This document shows positions 52,747-61,063 of a DNA stretch of 64,000 nt, in pieces; within the stretch, counting starts at the first letter, position 1; each line of letters opens with the position of its first letter. The stretch is from Candidatus Leptovillus affinis. GTDB taxonomy: Bacteria > Chloroflexota > Anaerolineae > Promineifilales > Promineifilaceae. The position numbers and the translations under genes were made by a program. The notes under the pieces were generated by a model. It made no database searches and was not told the DNA's origin. It was given only the letters and a program-made list of their open reading frames with translations. The stretch covers positions 62,001 to 126,000 of the forward strand of contig JADIYP010000003.1 in assembly GCA_016705235.1 (NCBI GenBank), written 5' to 3'.

Positions 52747-54054
52747 TCAATCCGTTGGAATGCGGTAAACCGTCACGGTAGCCGGCGTCTCGCACACCTG
52801 GAAGCATTGGTTGAGTCCATTGCAGGAATACGTAGACGTCTCGTTGGCGACATAGACGTAATTGGAAAGAGGGTCCACGCCCACCGAGACGGGATTTTTG
52901 CCCGCTGCCAGTGTCTCCACAAACTGCCCATTTTTCAAGACGGTCACGTTTGCGCTGTCGAAGTTGGTGACAAAGGTCAACCCGGATGCCTGATGGACGC
53001 CGACATCCCACGGTTTTTGGCCGACGGCCACATTACCCAGGAACGCAGTTCCTTGCACAATAGAAACCGTGTTTTCATTGGGATTGGTGAAGTAGGCCAG
53101 ATTGTTCAGCTTGTCCAGAGCGACGCGGCGGGAGGCGGTGGAGGTGGTCAGCGGCGTCACCTGATTGGTATTCATGTCGGTGATTGAAATGTTGTTGGGA
53201 TATTGGCCGTTGGGTGAAGTGTGCGCCCCGTAGATATAGCGGGTGTATTGGTTGATGGCCAGTTTATCTACGCCCCAGCCGACTTGGAAGCTGTTGATAA
53301 CGGCCGTGTCCTGAATAACAAAAATCTTGCCATGCTCCCAGTTGGCTACATACACCAGCCCGGTCACCGGATCGACTTTCACGTCCAGCAGCCAGCCTTC
53401 CAAAATCGGGATGTTGGCGATGGTTTGCCCGTCATCGACCACCTGAACGTAACCGCCCGCACCGATGTGGACAATGTAGAGATAGTTATTGACCGGGTTA
53501 AAAGCGGCGGCATAAGGTTCGCCATATGTGATCACTTCGCCAGGAAAAGATGGCGATGGGAAAATTGTATTGATCACCACGCCGCCATCAAAATGAGAAA
53601 CGCCGCCATGTAAATTGGTGACAAAACTCTCGCTGCTGCTCGGACGGAAACTGACCAGCGTCGGCCATTCGCCGGTGGCGACGGTGCCCAGGTACGCGCC
53701 GTTTTGCAATAATGAGACGTTGCCGCTCTCATGGTTAGCGACGTAGGCGATGCCGGTGACCGGGTTTACTTTGACATCATTGGGGCATAAAGCGCCCGGC
53801 AAATTGATGGTGGAAACAAATTCTGGCGCCAGGTAAACCGGCGCGCGTTCGACCTGCGGCAGGTAAACAAATTTGTCGAGAATTGGGTCAATGTTAGGGC
53901 TGTCGGGTTGGGCATGGGCTGTAGCAGCGTTTTGGCGGGGCACATAATTGAGAAAGACAAATAGCAGAGAAAGCATCACGAGCAAGGGGAATAGGAAATT
54001 TCGGGGGCGTAACATTCGGGGGCGTAACAAGCGATTTGAATCATTTTTTAACAT
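52747..54054 (-). CDS. Secreted YVTN-type beta-propeller protein
   Basis: 435 residues. A basic N terminus and 'FLFPLLVMLSLLFVFLNYV' form a signal peptide or anchor. Residues 75-430 contain about seven blades with 'VNPVTGIAYVANHESGNVSLL', 'VDPVTGLVYVANWEHGKIFVI' and 'VDPLSNYVYVANETST', the YncE/YVTN pattern. Two C-terminal Cys pairs lie near the end. Such propellers bind surface partners; no enzyme role is evident. AAAGG precedes the ATG. Confidence 0.85.
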   Translation of the reverse strand: MLKNDSNRLLRPRMLRPRNFLFPLLVMLSLLFVFLNYVPRQNAATAHAQPDSPNIDPILDKFVYLPQVERAPVYLAPEFVSTINLPGALCPNDVKVNPVTGIAYVANHESGNVSLLQNGAYLGTVATGEWPTLVSFRPSSSESFVTNLHGGVSHFDGGVVINTIFPSPSFPGEVITYGEPYAAAFNPVNNYLYIVHIGAGGYVQVVDDGQTIANIPILEGWLLDVKVDPVTGLVYVANWEHGKIFVIQDTAVINSFQVGWGVDKLAINQYTRYIYGAHTSPNGQYPNNISITDMNTNQVTPLTTSTASRRVALDKLNNLAYFTNPNENTVSIVQGTAFLGNVAVGQKPWDVGVHQASGLTFVTNFDSANVTVLKNGQFVETLAAGKNPVSVGVDPLSNYVYVANETSTYSCNGLNQCFQVCETPATVTVYRIPTD

Positions 54055-54166
54055 AGACAGCTTACCTTTTTTACCATTTGTTTAGAATTTGGCATTGTGC
54101 CTGAACAAAATCGGCTAGTCTAGCGAAATTGTAAACGGTGTCAAGGAGCGTTTTTTTGTCTCCAGG

Positions 54167-54371
54167 AATTCTCAATTTAACTAGAAATATGTCATGCTGA
54201 GAGCCTGTGCTGAGCTTGCCGAAGCATCCTCCGAAGCATCCCGTTCAGCCCTAATGACCAATACATGGGGATTCTTCGCTCCGCAGACTCCGCTCAGCAT
54301 GACAGTTCAGCGTAAAGTGCAAAGAAATTACCTTGTTCGCACGAATGCCTGATCTAAATTGAGAATTGCTG
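54167..54371. repeat. TGTCATGCTGAG element, copy 3 (full length)
   Basis: Full element with AATTCTCAATTTAA and CTAAATTGAGAATT ends. It and copy 4 are head to tail, each preceded by TTTTTGTCTCCAGG. Confidence 0.82.
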
Positions 54372-54385
54372 TTTTTGTCTCCAGG

Positions 54386-54566
54386 AATTCTCAATTTAAC
54401 TAGAAATATGTCATGCTGAGGTCCTCCGAAGCATCCCGTTCAGCCCTAATGACCAATACATGGGGATTCTTCGCTCCGCAGACTCCGCTCAGAATGACAA
54501 TTCAGCCTAAATTGCAAAGAAATTGCCCTGTTCGCACGAATGCCTGATCTAAATTGAGAATTGCTG
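54386..54566. repeat. TGTCATGCTGAG element, copy 4 (internal deletion)
   Basis: Near-identical to copy 3 but lacks about 25 bases after TGCTGAG. TTTTGTCTC follows again, so the two copies look like one tandem duplication. The 54055-54676 gap holds these two elements and no gene. Confidence 0.82.
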
Positions 54567-54676
54567 TTTTGTCTCAAGAGCGAGTTTGTCGGTTGGCGTT
54601 TGACCGGCGATTTCGGGGTCATGGGGTAATTTGATAGAATTCGGACCGTTGAGTTTGCAAGATAGGATGGCATGGA

Positions 54677-57139
54677 TTGATCAGGTGGCATAAACAGGTT
54701 CGAGATTGGTTGGCGCGGCAAACTCCCGGGGCGTGGGTCAGGTGGGGGTCAGTTTTTTTGCTGCTGCTGCTCTGGGCGCGGCTGCTTTCGGCCGCCAATC
54801 AACAGTCAGCTACCTTTGATGAGATTATTCATGTGCTGCAAGGCGTGTTGTTTTGGCAGCGGTGGCCGTTGTGGAGCGTGGTCCAAAATCCGCCGCTGAT
54901 CAACGCTCTGATGGGTCTGCCGGTGCAGTTTTTGTTCCGCCCCACTGTGCCATTTGCCGACCCGGTCTGGCAGACGAATGATTGGCTGGCGATCAGCAAG
55001 GTGTTTGCCTGGGAAGCCAATGACCATGGTTTACAGTTGATTTGGGCGGCTCGTTGGGCCATCATGCTGCTGACGTTGTTGTTGGCGGCGGTGGCGGCGC
55101 GTTTTGCCGGGCAGTTGGGGGCGTTTTTGCTGCGGGCACGGCCGTTTCCCACCCTCCTCACGCTCTTCCTGCTGACCTTCGACCCCAACATCCTGGCCCA
55201 CGGTTTCCTGGCGACCACCGACCTGGGCATGGCCTTTTTTCTGCTCACGGCCGTTTACCTGGTCTGGCGTTATTGGGCCATTGAGAATAACAAACGGCCG
55301 TGGTGGCTGTTCTGGCTGACGGCCGTTGCCGTTGGGCTGGCATTCTCGGCCAAGTTTACGGCCGTTATCCTCATCCCGGCGCTCTACCTGCTCGTTCTCT
55401 TTCGCGCTGTCGTTTTGCGCCAATCGCGGCGCCAGATTGGGCGCGCCGCGCTGGTTGTGACCGCCTGGATAACCATTGGGGCGATTATTTTTCTGGCCTT
55501 TTATCGCTTCCAATGGGCGGCGCTCACCGCTGACTACCAGCAGCAGCAGGCCCACCAGCTCAGCGGCCACAGCGCTTTTTTGCGCGGACAGGTGAAAGTA
55601 GGCGGCTGGTGGTATTACTTTCCCGTTACCTTTCTCATCAAAACGCCGCTGCCGACGCTGGTTTTGCTGGCGGCTGCTTTGGTAACGGCCGTGCGCCAAC
55701 GGCCGTGGCGCTGCTGGTCGTTGTTCTGGCTGCTGCTGCCGGCGACGGCCGTATTTGGCGCGGGCCTGGTCAGCCAGGTCAACATTGGCTACCGCTATTT
55801 GCTGCCCGCGCTGCCGCTGCTGTTTGTGTTCACCGGTCAATTGGCCGGCGGCTGGGGCTGGCAGGCGCAGCCGCGCGAGGCGGCGCAAAACAAGGTGTGG
55901 ACGGCCGTCGGATGGCTGCTGGTGGGTGGATTGGCCGTGGCGTCATTGGCTGTCCATCCCAATTATCTGGCTTTTTTTAATCGGCTGGTGGGCGGCCCGG
56001 CCAATGGCTGGCAGTGGCTGGTCGATTCCAACGTCGATTGGGGGCAGGACATTGGCGCGCTGGCGGTTTATGAGCAGGCGCATTTGCCCGAACCGTATCA
56101 GGTTGCCTGGCTGGGAACCGCGCCCCTGTCGGCCTATGGCATCCGGCGCGGTGCGGCCGCTCCCATCTGGCCGCAAGGCCGCGAAGAGCCGCTGACCGAT
56201 CCATTTTACCCACCTGCGCCCGCGCCGGGGCAGTATGTCATCAGCGCCACCCAACTGCACGGCGTGTACCTGAAAAATCCGGCCCGTTTTGCCTGGTTCA
56301 AGACGCAAAACCCGCTGGACCGCATCGGCTATTCGCTGTTTGTGTTTGATGTGCCGGCGACCGGCCCGGCGGTTGGCATTGGCCTGGCGGGCATTGGCCC
56401 GGCGATGATTGCCCCGGCTGATTTTGCGGCGGCGTTCCAATCGAACGACGTATCGCCGCGCTGGTTTGATGCGCGGACGAGTTTTTTGTGGCCCGGCGGC
56501 GGCGAGACGGCCGTGTGGACGGCCGTCGGCGATGGTCACCAGCCCACCCATCCGCTGCTGCAAGCGTTTTATCCGCCCGCTCCCGCCATCAGCGGCCAAA
56601 ACGAGGTTCAGGGCCAGGTGTGGCGCTATGGGTTGTACGATTGGCCGGTCTCGCCGGTAACGGCCGTGTTAGCCCAACCCACCGCCTCTACCGACCTGGG
56701 CTGGTCGCCGGAGGCGGTGGTAGGCGCGGCCGATTGGGCGGCGAAGCGGCGGGGAGTGGGGGGCACGGCCGTTTTCGCCGATACGCTGGAACTGTTCGGC
56801 TACCAACTCGCGCCGTCGCCGGAGAGCGTGGATGTGCTGAGCCTGTGGCGTGTAGTCGAGACGCCCGCCGCCGACCTGAAAATTTTTGTCCACCTGCTAA
56901 ACGCCGCCGGGCAGGTGGTAGCGCAGCACGATGGGTTGGATGTGGCCCGAACCGGCTTGCGCCCTGGCGACGAATTCGCCCAACTGCACACCATCACCCT
57001 GCCGCCTGATTTGCCGCCGGGCGATTATGCCTTGCAACTTGGCCTGTACCGCGTGGATGACGGCGCGCGGCTTTCTGTGCCGGTGGACGGGATGGTGGCA
57101 GACCGGATTTTGCTGCAAATTTTGCGGCGTGATTCGTGA
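54677..57139 (+). CDS. GT39/PMT-like membrane glycosyltransferase
   Basis: 820 residues from a TTG start preceded by AGGATGG; no nearer ATG exists. 'ATFDEIIHVLQGVLFW' after helix 1 carries the catalytic Asp-Glu of PMT/ArnT-like enzymes and 'FDPNILAHGFLATTDLGMAFFLLTAVYLVWRYW' is a strong family segment. About 10 helices, then a soluble domain of about 380 residues. Family members move a sugar from a polyprenyl phosphate to protein or lipid outside the membrane. A GATGCGTGA hairpin follows the stop. Confidence 0.85.
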   Translation: MIRWHKQVRDWLARQTPGAWVRWGSVFLLLLLWARLLSAANQQSATFDEIIHVLQGVLFWQRWPLWSVVQNPPLINALMGLPVQFLFRPTVPFADPVWQTNDWLAISKVFAWEANDHGLQLIWAARWAIMLLTLLLAAVAARFAGQLGAFLLRARPFPTLLTLFLLTFDPNILAHGFLATTDLGMAFFLLTAVYLVWRYWAIENNKRPWWLFWLTAVAVGLAFSAKFTAVILIPALYLLVLFRAVVLRQSRRQIGRAALVVTAWITIGAIIFLAFYRFQWAALTADYQQQQAHQLSGHSAFLRGQVKVGGWWYYFPVTFLIKTPLPTLVLLAAALVTAVRQRPWRCWSLFWLLLPATAVFGAGLVSQVNIGYRYLLPALPLLFVFTGQLAGGWGWQAQPREAAQNKVWTAVGWLLVGGLAVASLAVHPNYLAFFNRLVGGPANGWQWLVDSNVDWGQDIGALAVYEQAHLPEPYQVAWLGTAPLSAYGIRRGAAAPIWPQGREEPLTDPFYPPAPAPGQYVISATQLHGVYLKNPARFAWFKTQNPLDRIGYSLFVFDVPATGPAVGIGLAGIGPAMIAPADFAAAFQSNDVSPRWFDARTSFLWPGGGETAVWTAVGDGHQPTHPLLQAFYPPAPAISGQNEVQGQVWRYGLYDWPVSPVTAVLAQPTASTDLGWSPEAVVGAADWAAKRRGVGGTAVFADTLELFGYQLAPSPESVDVLSLWRVVETPAADLKIFVHLLNAAGQVVAQHDGLDVARTGLRPGDEFAQLHTITLPPDLPPGDYALQLGLYRVDDGARLSVPVDGMVADRILLQILRRDS

Positions 57140-57188
57140 TGCGTGCGATCTCACGCCTCACGAATCACGCCGCACGCCTCACGCATCG
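57126..57188. repeat. GATGCGTGA hairpin after the GT39 gene
   Basis: GCGTGATTCGTGATGCGTG (57127-57145) faces CACGCCTCACGAATCACGC. The last codons of the GT39 gene lie inside it. Confidence 0.65.
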
Positions 57189-57284
57189 TACTCCCCACAG
57201 CCCGGCAACGATTGCCCCACGGCCGTTGGACGCTCATCTTAAAGCACGATAAGATACGCGCAGAACTGGCAAGGACTCACACAC

Positions 57285-59477
57285 ATGCAGCAGCGGCAAG
57301 AAGCTCCACAACCACAAACGAAATCGCACACGGCCGTTCCCCAGCCCGATCTGGTGTCGTTGATTGTGCCGACGCGCAACGAGGCGCAAAATATCGTGCC
57401 GCTGCTGCGGCGGCTGGCGGCGGCGTTGGGCGAGACGGCCGTCGAAGTCCTATTTGTCGATGACAGCACCGACAACACGCCCCAGGTCATCGTCCAGGCC
57501 GCGCCTGAATTTGCCTTTCCCGTGCGGGTGATTGCCCGCCCGCCGGAGCGGCGCAATGGTCTCAGCGGCGCAGTGGTCGAGGGCTTTCAGGCGGCGCACG
57601 GGACGTGGCTGTGCGTTATGGACGCCGATTTGCAGCATCCGCCGGAAGTGATTCCCGTGCTGCTGGCCCGCGCCCAGGAAGCCCAGGCCGATCTCGTTTT
57701 GGGCAGCCGCAAGGCGGATTTGTTTGGCCCGCTGGGCCTCAGCCGCCGCCGGGCGATGACCTCGCAGATGCTCACGCTGCTGGCGCGCGCCTGGTTCCCG
57801 CGCCTGCTGAAGGACGTTTCTGACCCGCTGACCGGGCTGTTTTTGGTGCGGCGAACGGCCGTGGACACGGCCGTTTTGCGCCCCGATGGTTTCAAAATTT
57901 TGCTGGAAATCCTCATCCGCTGCCCCGGCTTGCGCGTTTCCGAAGTGCATTTTGATTTTGCCGCCCGCCACGAAGGGGAAAGCAAGGCTGATTTTCAGGA
58001 AGGGATGCGTTTTTTCCGCCATCTGCTGCGGCTGCGCCTGACGGCCAATCAATCCTTTCCGCGATTGGTGGCCGTGGCGGTGGGCAGTTTGCTGCTGGAT
58101 GTGGCGGCGTTTGCCCTGCTGGTGCAGGCGACGGCACTGGTCTGGTGGGTAACGGCCGTTCTCGCCGCCGAATTCATCATCCTTTTGCGCTTTTTTGTCA
58201 CCGAACAGTGGGTGCTGGGCGGCGGCCATGCCATCCCCGGCTGGCCCAGCCTGCGCCGCTTCTGGCTGACCAATCAACTGTCGTTGTTTGGCGTGCGCCT
58301 GCCGCTGCTATATTTGCTGTTTGTGCTTGGGCGATGGGCGGCTTTACCGGCTGTTTTTGTGGCCGTATTGGTCGAAAGTGTGGTCCGTTATGCCCTGTCG
58401 GAGCAGTGGGTGTTTTCGCGGCGGGGCATCACCATGTGGCAGTCGGGCATCTATCGCTACGACATCCACGGCTTGCTGCGGATTGAATCGCAGGTGCGGC
58501 TGCCGGAGTTGGCCCATTTTAAGAGCGCGGAACCGCTGCCGCATGTCGATATTGAGGTGCGGGTGGATCGGCACGGCACGCCCAGCCCGCAGCCAGGCGC
58601 CATCACCTACAGCGAGCGCCTGAGCCGCTTTGGTTTTGGGGTGGCGATTATGCCCGGCGCGGCTTATGCCGAAGTGGTGGTTTCGCCCACGTTGGCGGCT
58701 TCGCCGTATGCGTTGTACAAAAGTGTGCTGGAACCGGTGGTGCGCTGGGCGCTGGCGCAGCGCGGCTATGCGCTGGTGTACGGCGCGGCCGTGGCGCGGC
58801 AGGGACTGGCGACGCTGGTTGTGCCGGAGCGGGATCAGGGCAAGACGGAGGCGATTTTGCAGGCTGTCGGCGGCGGCGCGTATGCCTTTATGGCCGATGA
58901 TTTTGTGATTTTGGCGGCAAACGGCCGTGTCTTCAGCTTTCCCAAACCGGTGACGGTGACGGCGGGCGTGCGCCGGACCACGGCCGTGTCGCTGCGGCGG
59001 CGGGACCGCTTTAAGTTGTGGGCGCAAAATTTGTTATACTCGCGCCCCGGGCGGGCCGCCGGGCTGCATCTGAGCCGGCGGCGCTGGCCGGCGGCGACTC
59101 TGAACCTGATTTGGCAGCGGCTGTGGCCGCCGCCGAAGTGGGCGGTGGAAGATTTGCTTACGGCCGTTACCCATGCCGACCAGGCGCAGCTGCATGAAGT
59201 GGTGCTGCTGCGCGAGGGTATTGGCGGGGAAACGGCCGTGTCGGCGGCTGAATTGGCGGCTTTTGTGTGCGCCCGGCAAACGGCCGTGCAGGGCTTCCCG
59301 CCCTACGAGCAGTTGGTGGCGCAGTTGAGCCAGAGCGCCGTTGAGCAGACCATTATTGCCAGCGCTCTAGCACACGCTGCGGTTAAGCGCAGTCTGGCGC
59401 AGGGCGATTGGCCGGCCGCGCAGCCATCCATCGGGCAAACCGCGTTATCCGATTTCGCCCTGGTCGACAAACATTAA
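57285..59477 (+). CDS. GT2-GtrA-HprK-like fusion protein
   Basis: 730 residues. About 22-240: DPM1-like GT2 with 'VDDSTDNTP' (D59, D60), 'VMDADLQHPPEV' (D113/D115) and 'VSDPLTGLFLVRR'. About 262-385: GtrA domain of four helices ('FVTEQWVLGGG', 'SEQWVFSRRG'). About 400-720: a domain resembling HPr-kinase/PEPCK-like proteins, with 'YGAAVARQG' (499-507), 'MADDFVIL' (536-543) and 'GRVFSFPKPVTV'. Its P-loop is changed to P-E-R-D-Q-G-K-T-E (514-522). GT2-GtrA fusions are known; the third domain is not familiar to me. Probably makes and flips a lipid-linked sugar. Confidence 0.82.
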   Translation: MQQRQEAPQPQTKSHTAVPQPDLVSLIVPTRNEAQNIVPLLRRLAAALGETAVEVLFVDDSTDNTPQVIVQAAPEFAFPVRVIARPPERRNGLSGAVVEGFQAAHGTWLCVMDADLQHPPEVIPVLLARAQEAQADLVLGSRKADLFGPLGLSRRRAMTSQMLTLLARAWFPRLLKDVSDPLTGLFLVRRTAVDTAVLRPDGFKILLEILIRCPGLRVSEVHFDFAARHEGESKADFQEGMRFFRHLLRLRLTANQSFPRLVAVAVGSLLLDVAAFALLVQATALVWWVTAVLAAEFIILLRFFVTEQWVLGGGHAIPGWPSLRRFWLTNQLSLFGVRLPLLYLLFVLGRWAALPAVFVAVLVESVVRYALSEQWVFSRRGITMWQSGIYRYDIHGLLRIESQVRLPELAHFKSAEPLPHVDIEVRVDRHGTPSPQPGAITYSERLSRFGFGVAIMPGAAYAEVVVSPTLAASPYALYKSVLEPVVRWALAQRGYALVYGAAVARQGLATLVVPERDQGKTEAILQAVGGGAYAFMADDFVILAANGRVFSFPKPVTVTAGVRRTTAVSLRRRDRFKLWAQNLLYSRPGRAAGLHLSRRRWPAATLNLIWQRLWPPPKWAVEDLLTAVTHADQAQLHEVVLLREGIGGETAVSAAELAAFVCARQTAVQGFPPYEQLVAQLSQSAVEQTIIASALAHAAVKRSLAQGDWPAAQPSIGQTALSDFALVDKH

Positions 59478-59536
59478 AGGATTGACGATGCTGCTCAAAT
59501 TTTCCAATCGTCAATCTCAACGATTTGGTTGCAATT

Positions 59537-60307
59537 ATGTCTGATGAAAAAAAAGTAATTGTTGTGATGCCGGCCTACAACGCGGCGCAGACCCTGGTAG
59601 ACACCTACCGCAGCATTCCGCCGGATTATGTGGATCAGGTGATTTTGGTGGACGATGGCAGCATCGACGATACGGCCAAAGTCGCGCAGGATTTAGAGCT
59701 GGATTTGATTGTTCATCCGCACAACGCCGGATATGGCGCGAACCAGAAGACCTGCTACATGGAGGCGCTGCGGTTGGGCGCGGAAATCGTCATCATGCTG
59801 CATCCCGATGGACAGTACGATCCCAAAATCATCCCGGATATGATTGCGGCGATTCGTGACGGCCGTGGCGATTTTGTGATGGGTTCGCGCTTCATGCCGC
59901 CGGAAGCGGCGCTGGCGGGCGGGATGCCGCGCTACAAATATCTGGCCAACCGCTTTCTGACCGCGTCGGAAAATTTAGTGATGGGCACCAAACTGTCCGA
60001 GTGCCACACCGGCTATCGCGCTTACAGCCGCGCTTTGTTGGAGACCGTGCCCTTTTTGCGCAATTCCAACGATTTTGCCTTCGACACCGAGATGATTTTT
60101 CAGGCCAATTATTTCGGCTTTCGCTTTGCCGAAGTGCCGGTGAGTACCAAATACTTCAACGAGGCGTCGTCGATTAGTTTCCGCGCCAGCACGACGTATG
60201 GCCTGAAGACGCTGTGGGTGGCCGGCCGTTACCTGCTGCACCGCCTGAAAATCTGGAAATTCGACCTGTTCAAGCCGACGCACAGAGGAAGACCCGTGGT
60301 TGGTTGA
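59537..60307 (+). CDS. GT2 glycosyltransferase, DPM1-like
   Basis: 256 residues from the ATG at 59537. 'VIVVMPAYNAAQTL', 'ILVDDGSIDDT', 'HPHNAGYGANQKTC', 'MLHPDGQYDPKIIPDM' and 'CHTGYRAYSRALLETVPF' are the polyprenyl-phosphate sugar synthase pattern. No membrane anchor is seen. It likely makes the lipid-linked donor used by the GT-C enzymes nearby. It follows the fusion gene by 59 bp. Confidence 0.9.
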   Translation: MSDEKKVIVVMPAYNAAQTLVDTYRSIPPDYVDQVILVDDGSIDDTAKVAQDLELDLIVHPHNAGYGANQKTCYMEALRLGAEIVIMLHPDGQYDPKIIPDMIAAIRDGRGDFVMGSRFMPPEAALAGGMPRYKYLANRFLTASENLVMGTKLSECHTGYRAYSRALLETVPFLRNSNDFAFDTEMIFQANYFGFRFAEVPVSTKYFNEASSISFRASTTYGLKTLWVAGRYLLHRLKIWKFDLFKPTHRGRPVVG

Positions 60308-60361
60308 TCGTTGTTGGTAACCTACTAACAACGATTGACCCAATCGCTGTCAACGACCCCC

Positions 60362-61063
60362 ATGGATTATCGCAAGCCTGTTACTTTTGGTGAAAACTGG
60401 TCGCCGAGCCGTTATAAGGTGCTGCCTTATTTTGCGGCGGAGAAGGCGGTGCTGACACGGCCGTCATCCCAGCGCATTTTAGATTTGGGCTGCGCCTCGG
60501 GGTGGAACATGAGCCGGTTTCGGCAGTACGGCCGTTTCCCCTTCGGTATCGACGTAGTGCCTGACCGGGTGCAGTTGGCCGCCCATCATGGCCCGGTGGC
60601 TATCGCCTCCGGTCTTGAGCTGCCCTTCGCCAATGAAACGTTCGACGTGATTTACATTCAGCACGTGCTGCACCACATCGGCGATGTGGCGCAGGCCCTG
60701 GCCGAAGTGCGCCGCTGCCTGCGGCCGGGCGGCGTGCTGTTCCTCATCGAAACGGCCGAAGACAATCCCATCATCCGTTGGGGGCGCAAGCTCTACCCGA
60801 AATGGCTGGGCGACGAGATCAACGCGCCGTTTTATTTTGCCGAGTTAAAGGAGACATTGGCGCGCGATGGATTTGTGGTGGAAACGGCCGTGCAGTACAG
60901 CGTCATCTTCTGGCTGTGGGAGATTTTGCCCGACCAGTTCCCATTCATGGAAAAACTGACACCGCTGTTTGTGGCCGTGGAGCGGCTTTTCGTCAAATTG
61001 TTCCGCAAGCAGTCGGCCCACTGCTTTTACGTGGCGGTCAAGGACGCCCAGGCAATCGCGTGA
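60362..61063 (+). CDS. Class I SAM-dependent methyltransferase
   Basis: 233 residues from the ATG at 60362. Motif I is 'ILDLGCASGWNMSRF', then 'GIDVVPDRV', 'LPFANETFDVIYIQHVLHHI' and 'EVRRCLRPGGVLFLIE'. Its C-terminal 'FMEKLTPLFVAVERLFVKLFRK' is hydrophobic and may touch the membrane. The acceptor is unknown; a sugar or lipid of the glycan locus is plausible. It overlaps the next gene by 4 bp. Confidence 0.87.
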   Translation: MDYRKPVTFGENWSPSRYKVLPYFAAEKAVLTRPSSQRILDLGCASGWNMSRFRQYGRFPFGIDVVPDRVQLAAHHGPVAIASGLELPFANETFDVIYIQHVLHHIGDVAQALAEVRRCLRPGGVLFLIETAEDNPIIRWGRKLYPKWLGDEINAPFYFAELKETLARDGFVVETAVQYSVIFWLWEILPDQFPFMEKLTPLFVAVERLFVKLFRKQSAHCFYVAVKDAQAIA

